Shown: positions 36,057 to 44,837, numbered from the stretch's first letter. The stretch: DNA of 64,000 nt from Bremerella alba (GCF_013618625.1 NZ_JABRWO010000007.1:1-64000), one strand, 5' to 3'. Notes: a model not told the origin generated them from the sequence alone. Translations and numbers: made by a program.

Positions 36057-37262
36057 GTGAGCCACCGATTTTCCACCGTGCAAGCGGCCGTCGATGCGAT
36101 CAAAGCTGGCAAAGTGATCATTGTTGTCGACGCCGAAGATCGCGAGAACGAAGGTGATTTCGTCGCCGCTGCCGAGAAAACGACCCCCGAAGTGGTGAAT
36201 TTCATGATCACCCAGGGACGTGGCCTTCTGTGTGCGGCCTGCCTGCCGGATGTTTGCGAGCGGCTCGAACTGACGCCGTTAGTCGAGAACAACAACGCCC
36301 CACTTCGTACCGCATTCACGACACCCATCGACCACATCAACGCCAAGACGGGTATCACGGCCAAAGAGCGTTCGGAAACGATCATGTCGATGGTCGACGA
36401 AAACTCGACCGTCGACGACTTCGTCCGGCCAGGGCACGTCTATCCGCTGCTGGCCAAAGAAGGGGGCGTCCTGCGTCGCGCGGGACATACAGAAGCCTCG
36501 GTCGATCTGGCTCGCATGGCAGGCCTCACGCCGGCTAGTTCGTTGTGCGAAATCCTCAACGAAGAGGGTGACCGGGCCTCGCGTGACGAGCTGCTCGACA
36601 TCGCCGAGAAGTACGACCTTGAGATCATCTCGATCGAGCAGCTCATTTCTCATCGACGCGTCAACGAGAAACTGGTCGAACGCGGCGCAGAAGCCAAGCT
36701 GCCGACCTCCTTCGGCGATTTCGACATCATCGTCTACGACGTGAAATATGAAACGCAGGAACCAGTGGCCATCGCCATGGGAGACCTCTCTTCGGTCGAA
36801 GCCCCGCTGGTTCGCCTGCACAGCAGCTGCTTCACCGGCGACCTGATCAACTCTTTGCGCTGCGATTGTGGCGACCAGTTGAAGATGGCCCTGCAAAAGA
36901 TCAGCGAAGAAGGTGTCGGCGCCCTGATCTACCTACCCCAAGAAGGACGCGGCATCGGCCTGAAAGCGAAGATTCGCGCGTATGCCCTACAAGACCAAGG
37001 GCTCGATACGGTCGAAGCCAACCACGCGTTAGGCTTTAAGAGCGACATGCGCGACTACGGGGTCGGCATCCAAATCTTGAAGGACCTGGGGCTGTCTAAG
37101 ATCCGCTTGCTGACCAACAATCCGAAGAAAACCGACGCATTCATCTACGGCGGCTTCGACCTGGAAGTGGTCGACCAGGTTCCGATTCACCCAGAACCGA
37201 ACGAACACAATCAGAAGTATTTGGACACGAAGCGAGACAAGATGGGGCATCAGCTGCCGTAG
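36057..37262 (+). CDS. ribBA: bifunctional DHBP synthase / GTP cyclohydrolase II
   Basis: The product is 401 residues from the GTG at 36057, with AGGAG about ten bases upstream; an upstream open frame from 35973 reads as non-protein. Residues about 1-200 are 3,4-dihydroxy-2-butanone 4-phosphate synthase (DAEDRENEGDFV, RRAGHTEASVDLAR). The rest is GTP cyclohydrolase II (LRCDCGDQL zinc site, LPQEGRGIGLKAKI, LTNNPKK). It makes both precursors for riboflavin in the cytoplasm. No FMN riboswitch was recognised in the ~130 bases upstream. Confidence 0.95.
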   Translation: MSHRFSTVQAAVDAIKAGKVIIVVDAEDRENEGDFVAAAEKTTPEVVNFMITQGRGLLCAACLPDVCERLELTPLVENNNAPLRTAFTTPIDHINAKTGITAKERSETIMSMVDENSTVDDFVRPGHVYPLLAKEGGVLRRAGHTEASVDLARMAGLTPASSLCEILNEEGDRASRDELLDIAEKYDLEIISIEQLISHRRVNEKLVERGAEAKLPTSFGDFDIIVYDVKYETQEPVAIAMGDLSSVEAPLVRLHSSCFTGDLINSLRCDCGDQLKMALQKISEEGVGALIYLPQEGRGIGLKAKIRAYALQDQGLDTVEANHALGFKSDMRDYGVGIQILKDLGLSKIRLLTNNPKKTDAFIYGGFDLEVVDQVPIHPEPNEHNQKYLDTKRDKMGHQLP

Positions 37263-37281
37263 CACTAAGCTGCCAGATCAT

Positions 37282-37557
37282 TTAGTTCCGGACCATGCAC
37301 ATGCTGTCGATGACTTCGTCATTCCGCACGATGGCCAGGCCTGCGTCACCACGGTTACTTTCCCAGTGGCTGGTAGGCGACGAGTAATTCCAAAGTTCAT
37401 CCTCTGGCTGCATCTGCTTTAACAGGGGCGCTGCCTGATTGAGGTAATGCTGCGCCACCGCGGCAATTTGTGGGTCTTCGTTATTGCACGTGGCCATGAT
37501 CTCTTGCAGCGTGGTTTGCGCGGTGAGCCACTGTTTGGGGACGGTTTGCGAGTCCAT
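37282..37557 (-). CDS. hypothetical small protein co-transcribed with cysH-rrf2
   Basis: The product is 91 residues from the ATG at 37557, with a strong AGGAGGGG just upstream; it lies 11 bases after the rrf2 stop. Soluble, with helical segments. Its position in a cysH-rrf2 operon suggests a link with sulfur metabolism or Fe-S chemistry, but it has only one Cys (CMVRN at its end, plus CNNED inside) and no known domain. Confidence 0.7.
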   Translation of the reverse strand: MDSQTVPKQWLTAQTTLQEIMATCNNEDPQIAAVAQHYLNQAAPLLKQMQPEDELWNYSSPTSHWESNRGDAGLAIVRNDEVIDSMCMVRN

Positions 37558-37568
37558 CGAGACCCCTC

Positions 37569-37997
37569 CTAGATGTAAAACATTTCGTCGGGTTGTTCGG
37601 CGACGCGCGCCGCCAGGTTCGCTAGTGTAACCTCTTCCAGAATCTTTGTGCGTGCCTGGCAGATTTGCCCCCACACGCCGCACAGCGCTTCGGTTGCTGG
37701 GGTTGGCTTTTGCAGGTTCGATTCGGTCTGGTCGCCCCCACCTTCGATGACCTGAAAGATATCGGCCAACGTGATGCGATCCGGAGAGTGGGCTAACCGA
37801 TAGCCGCCGGCGGCGCCGCGCGATGTCAGCACCAAACCGGCCGCTTTGAGTTGGGCCATAATCTGCACGAGAAACGGCTGCGGAATCCCCTGAGCCTCGA
37901 CGATCTCGCGCAGACGAGCCGGCTGACCGGCTTCAAACCGGGCCGCCAGTTCAATCATCGCGATGCACGCGTATTCGGTTTTCGCCGAGACGGTCAT
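37569..37997 (-). CDS. Rrf2-family transcriptional regulator
   Basis: The product is 142 residues. The N-terminal winged helix is clear (YACIAMIELAARFEAGQPARLREI, QIMAQLKAAGLVLTSRGAAGGYRLAHSPDRITLADIFQVIEGG). Two Cys lie at EALCGVWGQICQART, not the three-Cys pattern of IscR or NsrR, so an Fe-S cluster is uncertain; Cys-poor members such as CymR sense cysteine synthase instead. It starts six bases after the cysH stop and shares its operon, suggesting control of sulfate assimilation in response to sulfur supply. Confidence 0.9.
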   Translation of the reverse strand: MTVSAKTEYACIAMIELAARFEAGQPARLREIVEAQGIPQPFLVQIMAQLKAAGLVLTSRGAAGGYRLAHSPDRITLADIFQVIEGGGDQTESNLQKPTPATEALCGVWGQICQARTKILEEVTLANLAARVAEQPDEMFYI

Positions 37998-38003
37998 GGC
38001 TGC

Positions 38004-38822
38004 CTACGCGTTGGGGCTATCGTCTTCCATGGTATGTAAACCGCACTCGGTCTTACCGGTACCGCTCCATCGACCGGCACGTTCGTCTTCGCCAGCGAGC
38101 ACGGCTCGCGTGCACGGCCAGCAGCCGACACTGGTAAAACCTTGGTCGTGCAAAACGTTGTACGGGACGCCGTGGTCGGTGATCATTCCCCAAACCCAAC
38201 TCTTGGTTTGGTTGGCCAGCGGGTTGATCTTCACCAGGCCAAACTTCTTATCCCAACCCACAATGCTAGACTTGGCCCGGTCTTCGCTTTGATCGCGGCG
38301 AATCGCACTAATCCAAGCATGATTGCCGGCTGCTCCCCGCTTGAGGACTTTGATCTTGCGATCGAAGCAGCACTGCGTGGGGTTGGACTTATAAAGTGGC
38401 CCGCCGTGAATTTGCTCGTACTGCTCGACCGTGTGTTCCGGCTTGAGCAATTTGACATCGATGCCGAACTTCTCGCGAATCTGATCGCGGACGTCGAGCG
38501 TTTCCTGGAACTGGTAGCCCGTGTCGAGATTGAAAACCGGGGTCTCCGGGGCAACCTGGGAAAGCAGGTAAAGGATGACACACCCTTCAGGCCCAAAGGC
38601 GGTGCCCATAGTCAACTTCATGCCGAAACGCTCGGCGCCCCAGCGGATGATCTCTTCCGGGCTGGCCGTTTCCAACCGCGCCGAGGCTTCCGCCAACTCT
38701 GCCATCAGCTCTGGCGTGGGCTGAAGCATTTCGGAAGTTGTTTGCTGTTCTGGAGTTACTTCACCGGCCGACATGGCATTCACTTCCATCGGGACTACCG
38801 AGGTAAGGCTAGTTATTGACAT
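38004..38822 (-). CDS. cysH: phosphoadenylyl-/adenylyl-sulfate reductase
   Basis: The product is 272 residues. It reduces APS or PAPS to sulfite. The substrate-binding segment is TMGTAFGPEGCVILYLLSQ. The paired Cys motif (QCCFDRK, then GCWPCT about 80 residues later) is that of the [4Fe-4S]-binding reductases, which usually act on APS; the catalytic Cys is in KTECGLH near the C-terminus. The cluster suggests APS as substrate. It is the first gene of an operon with rrf2 and a small ORF. Confidence 0.93.
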   Translation of the reverse strand: MSITSLTSVVPMEVNAMSAGEVTPEQQTTSEMLQPTPELMAELAEASARLETASPEEIIRWGAERFGMKLTMGTAFGPEGCVILYLLSQVAPETPVFNLDTGYQFQETLDVRDQIREKFGIDVKLLKPEHTVEQYEQIHGGPLYKSNPTQCCFDRKIKVLKRGAAGNHAWISAIRRDQSEDRAKSSIVGWDKKFGLVKINPLANQTKSWVWGMITDHGVPYNVLHDQGFTSVGCWPCTRAVLAGEDERAGRWSGTGKTECGLHTMEDDSPNA

Positions 38823-38844
38823 AGGTTATGCGTCCTATGGGTTC

Positions 38845-38878
38845 ATTGTTAACTATCATGACCAACTTAGTCAACAAT
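38845..38878 (-). promoter_or_regulatory. cysH operon promoter overlapped by an inverted repeat
   Basis: On the minus strand TTGACT (38869-38874) and TAACAA (38846-38851) are 17 bases apart, close to a -35/-10 pair. The same stretch is an inverted repeat, ATTGTTGACT with AGTTAACAAT (9 of 10 pair) across 14 bases, so a dimeric regulator, perhaps the Rrf2 protein of the operon, could cover the promoter. The cysH start lies 23 bases further on. Confidence 0.5.
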
Positions 38879-38962
38879 GGGTTCGATGCTGAAAGATTTC
38901 ATCGGTTACGGGTGGTGGTGAACTTCACGATGATTTGTGACGGTTGTGAGGAAGGTGGGGGA

Positions 38963-39034
38963 GTTTGAAGTTTTCAGTGTTCAGTAAGACTGGCGAGCTT
39001 CCTTCGTCCCCACTGAAAACTGAAAACTTCAAAC
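38963..39034. repeat. 72-bp intergenic inverted repeat
   Basis: A 23-base arm GTTTGAAGTTTTC... pairs with ACTGAAAACTGAAAACTTC... with one mismatch, around a loop of 26 bases. It lies between the start of cysH and the end of the antiporter gene. It is AT-rich and lacks a clean terminator T-run. The right arm is followed by a further partial copy (CTGAAAACT). Confidence 0.7.
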
Positions 39035-39067
39035 TGAAAACTAAGCTGGCCGCATAAAACCAACCAC

Positions 39068-40708
39068 TTAAAAAGACTCACTCTCGGCCAGCTTCTCAAT
39101 CATCCCGATCAGCATCAAAGCCGTTTGCGATTCTTCGTCGGTGACGTAGTCGGCCCCCACCAGGTGTAGACGTTCTCGGTTGCGCTGATAGCGGCAGCGG
39201 GCCAGGATAGTGCAGTGGCGGTTCATTGCCCGGATTGACTTGACGATCTGCACCGATGCTTCGTCATCTGGCACGGCCACCAATGCCAGGTTGGCATGGG
39301 CGATCTCGGCTTCTTCCAGCGTTTTGCGTTTGGTGGCATCGCCGGTGACGGCCCGGAAACCGGCTTGCACTAGGGGATACGTATTTACCGAATTCAGATC
39401 GATAAAACGGACTTCAGCTCCCGAGGTCTCGATGCGGGAAGCCACCTGCCGCGCGACCGGCCCCACGCCAATAATCACCGCCTCACGAATCCGCTCGCGG
39501 GCCTCGATTGGCTTTTCTTCCTTCTTGGTATGCAGTTCCGGTTCGTCTCCTAGCTTACGAACACCCCATTTGATCAAACTGGGGGTCAGTATCATCGTTC
39601 CGATGGCCAGCACCAACATTTGGTTATAGTGCGAACCATTAATGAGTTCGGCTTCCATTCCTTCCGACAAAAGCAGAAAGCTCAATTCGCCGACCTGCGA
39701 AACGCCCAAGCCCATCAGCAAGGCGACCTTCCATTTCATCCCTGAGAGCCTCAATGCGAGCCCTGCTCCGAGGGTTTTCACGGCGATGATCAAAGGGAAC
39801 CCGATCAGCACCAGCATCGGATCACGAAGCAAGGACTGAATATCGAGCAGCCCACCGAGCGAGATAAAGAACACCGCCGCGAAACTTTCGCGAAACGGTA
39901 GCGTCAGCGCGTCAACCTGCTGCGTGAAGCGATTTCCCCCGAGGATCAGCCCGGCACCAAAGGCCCCAAACGCGGCGGGAAGCCCCAGCATATGGGCCAC
40001 AAAGCAGCCGCCCCCCAGCAGCGCCAACGCGAAGAGCAAAAGCAACTCGCGACTGCGGAGCAGTGAAAAAAGAGGCAATGCAAATCGACGCGTGACATAC
40101 GCGAGGACCGGGATCGTAGTGACAAACAAAAGCGAAACGATGGCCAGTCGGATAAACTCGAAACTAGAGTTTTTGCCGGTAGCTGCCAGCAACGGAACGG
40201 CCAGCATCAAAGGAACAATCGCCATGTCTTGAAACAGCAGGATCCCCACGCTGCGCAACCCGGCCGGCGAAGAAGCGACATTCAGCTCATGCAGCGCACG
40301 GAATACGAGCACCGTCGAACTGAGCGCCACGGCCGCCCCCAAAAGCGCGGCTCCTTGCCAGGGAATTCCGATTAACACGAACAAAAAGCTGGCCGGCACG
40401 CTTACCGCAATCAACTGAATAAAGCCGGCGATCAAAATCCACGGCCCAACGTGCTTTAGTTCTTCCCACGAGATTTCGGTCCCGATCGAAAACAAGAGGA
40501 ATAACGCTCCCATTTCCGCGAGATGCTTCAGATCGTGGTTCTCGGCCTGCAAGATCTGCAACCCGCCATTGCCGATGATGGCCCCAACGACCAGGTAGCC
40601 TACGATCGTCGAAAGGTGGTAAAAACGACAGAACGCACCAGAAATGAAGCCTGCTGCGAGGATAATAATCAGGTTGAGTGCCAGGATTTCAAGCGGGTCC
40701 ACAGGCAT
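39068..40708 (-). CDS. CPA2-type cation/proton antiporter with RCK (TrkA-N) domain
   Basis: The product is 546 residues from the ATG at 40708; a TTG five codons earlier has no better start signal. About 12 membrane segments fill residues 1-380 (family segments IVGYLVVGAIIGNGGL, LFSIGTEISWEEL, ALSSTVLVFRALHEL). A cytoplasmic RCK/TrkA-N domain follows at about 410-530 (AVIIGVGPVARQVASRIE, FIDLNSVN). It resembles KefB/YbaL potassium/proton exchangers, which control pH and potassium. The nucleotide-binding glycine motif here, GVGPVA, is typical. The regulatory ligand is unknown. Confidence 0.9.
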   Translation of the reverse strand: MPVDPLEILALNLIIILAAGFISGAFCRFYHLSTIVGYLVVGAIIGNGGLQILQAENHDLKHLAEMGALFLLFSIGTEISWEELKHVGPWILIAGFIQLIAVSVPASFLFVLIGIPWQGAALLGAAVALSSTVLVFRALHELNVASSPAGLRSVGILLFQDMAIVPLMLAVPLLAATGKNSSFEFIRLAIVSLLFVTTIPVLAYVTRRFALPLFSLLRSRELLLLFALALLGGGCFVAHMLGLPAAFGAFGAGLILGGNRFTQQVDALTLPFRESFAAVFFISLGGLLDIQSLLRDPMLVLIGFPLIIAVKTLGAGLALRLSGMKWKVALLMGLGVSQVGELSFLLLSEGMEAELINGSHYNQMLVLAIGTMILTPSLIKWGVRKLGDEPELHTKKEEKPIEARERIREAVIIGVGPVARQVASRIETSGAEVRFIDLNSVNTYPLVQAGFRAVTGDATKRKTLEEAEIAHANLALVAVPDDEASVQIVKSIRAMNRHCTILARCRYQRNRERLHLVGADYVTDEESQTALMLIGMIEKLAESESF

Positions 40709-40969
40709 TGATCCCAGGAGCAAATGGCGAAGGAACGTGAGAGATCGTCATATTTTTGTTTCAACCGGACAGCCTTTAGTTTTAAGCGGACAGGGCATTT
40801 TTAGCGATTGGGGCCAGGGGCAATTTCTAGAGAAACTACCTAGAAAACGATCATTGTTGACCTTGCCTGCGTCTATTAAACTGCAATCCCATTAAGCCCT
40901 GACAGGCCCTTTTCACTTGCCTGGCACAATTTCGGTTCCCCATCCTGCAATTGCAATAAAGCCCAATCT

Positions 40970-42463
40970 ATGTCCAACAAGACTTACCTCGCCGTCGACC
41001 TGGGAGCTTCCAGTGGTCGCGTTCTCGGTGGCCGATTCGATGGCACGAAGCTGGAACTCGAGGAAGTTCATCGATTCGAGAACGGCCCAGTTGCCATGGC
41101 AGGGCACTTACACTGGGATCTACTGCGGCTCTGGCAAAATATCAAAGATGGCCTTACCGCTTCCGGCACGAAGTTTGGCCGCGAAATCAGCAGCATCGGG
41201 GTCGATACGTGGGGGGTCGACTTTGCCCTGCTCGGTCGCAATGACGAACTGCTGGGCAATCCCTATCATTACCGCGACCCCCGCACCAACGGCATGTTCG
41301 AACGGGCATTTGCCCAGGTCAGCCGCGAAGAGATCTTCGCCGAGACCGGCCTGCAGTTCATGGAGATCAACACGCTGTACCAGCTGCTCGCCATGCGGGA
41401 TGCGAACAGTTCGATTCTGGAATCGGCTCAGAGTTTCCTCATGATGCCCGATATGTTCCACTGGCTGCTGACCGGAGAAAAAGGGAACGAACTGACCAAC
41501 GCGACGACCTCGCAGCTCTTCAACCCAGTAACCAAGCAGTGGTCGCAGAAGTTGATCGACGGCTTCAACCTGCCGGGGCACATCTTCGGAGATATCGTCG
41601 ACCCTGGCACGGTGGTGGGTCCGCTACGCACGGCGGTACTCGACCAGATTGGCCTCAGCGGAACGAACGTCGTCCGGCCCGGCACGCACGATACGGCATC
41701 GGCCGTAGTGGCTGTCCCCGCGAAAAGTTCGCCTGGCAAGATGCCCAACTGGTGCTATATCTCGAGCGGGACGTGGTCGCTGATGGGGGTCGAAACGCCG
41801 CACCCAATCATCAACGATCAGTGCGCCGAGTTTAACTACACCAACGAAGGAGGCGTCTACGGCACGACGCGGCTACTAAAGAACATTGCCGGACTTTGGC
41901 TCGTGCAGGAATGCCGCCGTATCTGGAAGCAGGGCGGCCACGAGTACGGTTATTCCGACCTGGTTCGCATGTCGCAGGAAGCGACGCCGTTGGCTTCGTT
42001 TGTGAACCCCGATCACCCTGACTTCGCCGCGCCTCAAGATATGCCGGCCCAGCTTCGCGATTTCTGCCAGCGCACCGGACAAACGGTCCCCGAGACCGAC
42101 GGAGCCGTGATTCGCTGCGTACTGGAAAGCCTGGCGATGCGGTACCGCGTAGTGCATCGCAAACTGCAAGACCTGACCGGCACGAAGATCGATACGATTC
42201 ACATCGTCGGCGGGGGAACGCAGAACCAATTACTTTGCCAGATGGCCGCCGACGCGTGCAACTGCCAGGTGGTGGCCGGGCCTGTCGAAGCGACCGCGAT
42301 TGGGAATCTCGTACTGCAAGCGGTTGCTTCCGGAGACATCGGCAGCTTGGCCGAGGGACGCGAAGTCATCCGCAACAGCTTCCCCGTGGTGACGTACGAA
42401 CCGAAGAACTCCACGATGTGGGACGATGCATTCCCCCGCTTTGAAAAGACCTGTAACGTCTGA
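40970..42463 (+). CDS. rhaB: rhamnulokinase (FGGY family)
   Basis: The product is 497 residues. Rhamnulokinase phosphorylates L-rhamnulose to rhamnulose 1-phosphate in rhamnose catabolism. The N-terminus LAVDLGASSGRVL, the IGVDTWGVDFALL and YHYRDPRTNG segments and HIVGGGTQNQLLCQMAADA are characteristic of RhaB rather than other FGGY kinases. No rhaA or rhaD is in the window. A 126-base inverted-repeat element follows it. It may serve breakdown of the rhamnose-containing polysaccharides common in marine settings (inference). Confidence 0.93.
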   Translation: MSNKTYLAVDLGASSGRVLGGRFDGTKLELEEVHRFENGPVAMAGHLHWDLLRLWQNIKDGLTASGTKFGREISSIGVDTWGVDFALLGRNDELLGNPYHYRDPRTNGMFERAFAQVSREEIFAETGLQFMEINTLYQLLAMRDANSSILESAQSFLMMPDMFHWLLTGEKGNELTNATTSQLFNPVTKQWSQKLIDGFNLPGHIFGDIVDPGTVVGPLRTAVLDQIGLSGTNVVRPGTHDTASAVVAVPAKSSPGKMPNWCYISSGTWSLMGVETPHPIINDQCAEFNYTNEGGVYGTTRLLKNIAGLWLVQECRRIWKQGGHEYGYSDLVRMSQEATPLASFVNPDHPDFAAPQDMPAQLRDFCQRTGQTVPETDGAVIRCVLESLAMRYRVVHRKLQDLTGTKIDTIHIVGGGTQNQLLCQMAADACNCQVVAGPVEATAIGNLVLQAVASGDIGSLAEGREVIRNSFPVVTYEPKNSTMWDDAFPRFEKTCNV

Positions 42464-42538
42464 GTTCGAAGTTTTTCGAAGACGTCTTTTTTGAAGCTGA
42501 CACGTGCATCGCATCGCGTCTTGGTATTTACTAGGACA

Positions 42539-42664
42539 GGATTAGCCACAGAGGACACAGAGAAGATAGAAGACAAACCACGGATAAGAGAACCAAACAC
42601 CGGTCAGTGGTCACAAAATTCTTATCTCGGTGACCTCTGTGGCTTATCCTGATGTGGCTAATCC
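42539..42664. repeat. 126-bp element with 12-bp perfect terminal inverted repeats
   Basis: Ends GGATTAGCCACA (42539-42550) and TGTGGCTAATCC (42653-42664) are exact inverse complements. Just inside, GCCACAGAGG and CCTCTGTGGC form another inverted repeat. No coding capacity. It lies about 75 bases after the rhaB stop. The size and terminal repeats are like a miniature inverted-repeat element. No target-site duplication was recognised. Confidence 0.75.
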
Positions 42665-42692
42665 CACTTTCGACATGCGTCGCCCCAAAGAC

Positions 42693-42723
42693 CCTAGCCC
42701 TCTCCCTGCGAAGGCTAGGGGAC
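42693..42723. repeat. GC-rich short palindrome
   Basis: CTAGCCCTCTCC-ctgcg-AAGGCTAGGGGA-like palindrome of the family seen also at about 10407-10438, 10972-11000, 11509-11541, 30055-30083 and 31302-31332. All lie between genes. Confidence 0.55.
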
Positions 42724-42815
42724 GAGAATCGACTGCACGCCGGTCGTAGATACAGTCCAATATTTCCATTCGCACTATACCTTCCACCATTTCCTACCTG
42801 CACAAGAGTAACACC

Positions 42816-43859
42816 ATGATCAAAGTTGGCATCGTTGGCGTCGGTTTTATGAGTTGGATTCATTACCTCGCCTACCAGAAGGTTCGAGGGATGAGTGTGG
42901 CCGGCTTCTGCTCGCGCGATGTCAAAAAGCAAAAAGGGGATTGGCGGAACATCAAAGGCAACTTCGGACCTCCTGGCGAGCAGATCGATGTCTCGAAGCT
43001 AAACGTCTGCGGAACGCTCGACGAGTTGTTGGCCGACGACTCGATCGACATGATCGATATTTGCCTCCCACCGGCATTGCATGAAGAAGCGACCATTGCG
43101 GCGCTGAAAGCAGGCAAGCACGTGCTGGTAGAAAAGCCAATCGCGCTGAGCCCTGCCGCTGCCAAGCGGATGCAAAAAGCAGCCGACAAGAGTGGCAAGC
43201 TGTTGTTGACCGCCCACGTGCTGCCCTTCTTTGCCGAGTTCAATTTCGCCCTGGAAGCGGCCCGCAGCGGTAAGTTTGGCAAACTGCTGGGCGGACACTT
43301 CAAGCGTCTGATCAACGATCCGACCTGGATCCCTGACTTCTATAACCTGGAAAAGGTCGGCGGTCCCCTGCTCGACCTGCACATTCACGACGCCCACTTC
43401 ATTCGTTTGATGTTCGGCATGCCGACCAACGTGACCAGCAGCGGCCGCATGCGGGGAGACTGCGTAGAATACTGCACCACGCAGTTCGGTTTCGCCGATC
43501 AAAGCTACGTCGTCACGGCGACCAGCGGCGTGCTGCATCAAGCGGCTCGCAGCTTCACCCATGGTTTCGAGATCCACTACGAGAATGCCACGTTGCTAAT
43601 GGACTTCGCAGTGATCGACGATGCCCCGGTGGCGGCCATGCCGCTGACAGTGCTGCCCAAAAAGGGGAAGTCGAAGCAGCCGAAGCTCAAAGGGGGCGAC
43701 CCGGTCGATTCGTTCGCCGCGGAACTGAAGGAAGTGCAAAAGAGCATTGAATCCGGCACGCCTTCCGATATCTTGGGTGGCGAATTGGCAGTCGATGCGT
43801 TGGTACTTTGCCAGAAGCAAGCCGACTCGGTGGCCAAAGGTAAGACGGTTCGCGTTTAA
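42816..43859 (+). CDS. Gfo/Idh/MocA-family oxidoreductase
   Basis: The product is 347 residues. Residues 1-120 are a Rossmann fold (VGIVGVGFMSWIHYLAYQKV with GVGFM, then DMIDICLPPALHEEATIAALKAGKHVLVEKPIAL; the EKP Lys is the usual catalytic residue). The C-terminal domain carries GGPLLDLHIHDAHFIRLMFG with the family's His residues. It is NAD(P)-dependent and should oxidise or reduce a sugar or sugar-like ring. The substrate is unknown. It follows rhaB and a repeat element and precedes the small membrane protein family. Confidence 0.88.
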   Translation: MIKVGIVGVGFMSWIHYLAYQKVRGMSVAGFCSRDVKKQKGDWRNIKGNFGPPGEQIDVSKLNVCGTLDELLADDSIDMIDICLPPALHEEATIAALKAGKHVLVEKPIALSPAAAKRMQKAADKSGKLLLTAHVLPFFAEFNFALEAARSGKFGKLLGGHFKRLINDPTWIPDFYNLEKVGGPLLDLHIHDAHFIRLMFGMPTNVTSSGRMRGDCVEYCTTQFGFADQSYVVTATSGVLHQAARSFTHGFEIHYENATLLMDFAVIDDAPVAAMPLTVLPKKGKSKQPKLKGGDPVDSFAAELKEVQKSIESGTPSDILGGELAVDALVLCQKQADSVAKGKTVRV

Positions 43860-43901
43860 ACGCGTTCCCCTCAATAAACCGTTTTAATAGAGGGTCCAGC
43901 C

Positions 43902-44303
43902 GTGCTCGACGCCGACAGTTTCGTGGGTTTGCTCAAGGCCGCCGTTATTGCCACGGTGGTGATCGAACTGGCGCAGTTGTTCTGCCTCATCGGGCTCATG
44001 AATCGCATGTTCGATCATGGCGACCATGCCTGGGGCTGGGTGACTGCTGTGGTTGCCTTCGTGCCGATTGTCGATAGCTGGCTCGGGAGCTTGTTACCTG
44101 GACTAAAGCTTATCCTCGAAGTGTGTGCTTTTGTGGGGATGATCGCTGTCCTGATCGTCGGCTGGATTCGCCACAGAAAGTACGATGTGACCAAACGCAT
44201 GATCTTACTGTCGGTTCTACTGCTCGCCCGAATTGGAGTGTGGGTGGGTGTAATTATGCTGTTCAGGCTATCGCTGCCCCCGATGCCAACAGCAACGCCG
44301 TAG
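43902..44303 (+). CDS. small membrane protein, paralog family member 1
   Basis: The product is 133 residues with a GTG start at 43902. Four hydrophobic segments by eye (about 9-33, 43-65, 70-87, 98-122). The landmarks FCLIGLMNRMF(D)HGD and VGWIRHRKYDVTKRMILLSVLL line up with KMF..D and GWMN.AKYD segments in the next two small proteins, so it looks like a diverged member of the same family. No catalytic motif. Confidence 0.6.
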   Translation: MLDADSFVGLLKAAVIATVVIELAQLFCLIGLMNRMFDHGDHAWGWVTAVVAFVPIVDSWLGSLLPGLKLILEVCAFVGMIAVLIVGWIRHRKYDVTKRMILLSVLLLARIGVWVGVIMLFRLSLPPMPTATP

Positions 44304-44435
44304 GCCAGATCGCCTGATCGCGGTATTCTCTGCCAAGTTGCTTGACTGCGCACTTCCCGCAACCTAGATAGCTACGGCCGAATGTTTCGACGGGGGAGCG
44401 TTCGCGATCAGCGCTGTTGGGGGGAGAGACATTCG

Positions 44436-44744
44436 ATGGAAGGTATTTCGCTTGTTCTGTTGGGCCTGTGCTGGCTACTAGGGGCCGTCAACATCGTCTG
44501 CTTCATCATGGTCCTTGCGAAGATGTTTCACTACGAGGACGTCGGGCTGGCAGGGATTACCTTGCTGCTGACCGTCTGCTCAGGCGTGGGGGTCCTGCTG
44601 GGCTTTATCGCCGGATGGATGAACGTGGCCAAATACGACGCACTCAAGCTGATGGGCTTCTGGTCGGCGATCACTTTCGCCCAGTTTATGTTCGCCATCG
44701 CCTACGTCCTGATTCAGCTTCAAGTTGAAGGCGTTCTGAACTAA
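44436..44744 (+). CDS. small membrane protein, paralog family member 2
   Basis: The product is 102 residues from the ATG at 44436, with GGGGAGAG upstream; the open frame starts earlier, but those residues are not membrane-like. Three hydrophobic segments. The middle reads KMFHYEDVGLAGITLLLTVCSGVGVLLGF, then GWMNVAKYDALKLM, closely parallel to the protein at 45137-45424. The function of the family is not known to me. Confidence 0.75.
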   Translation: MEGISLVLLGLCWLLGAVNIVCFIMVLAKMFHYEDVGLAGITLLLTVCSGVGVLLGFIAGWMNVAKYDALKLMGFWSAITFAQFMFAIAYVLIQLQVEGVLN

Positions 44745-44837
44745 TCTTCCGTAAGTTGCTGCCTGGAAACCAATAATGCGTCGGCCTCGGCGAATGACTT
44801 CGGGTAAACGGAGATCATTCAAAGGGGGGTACGGTCG

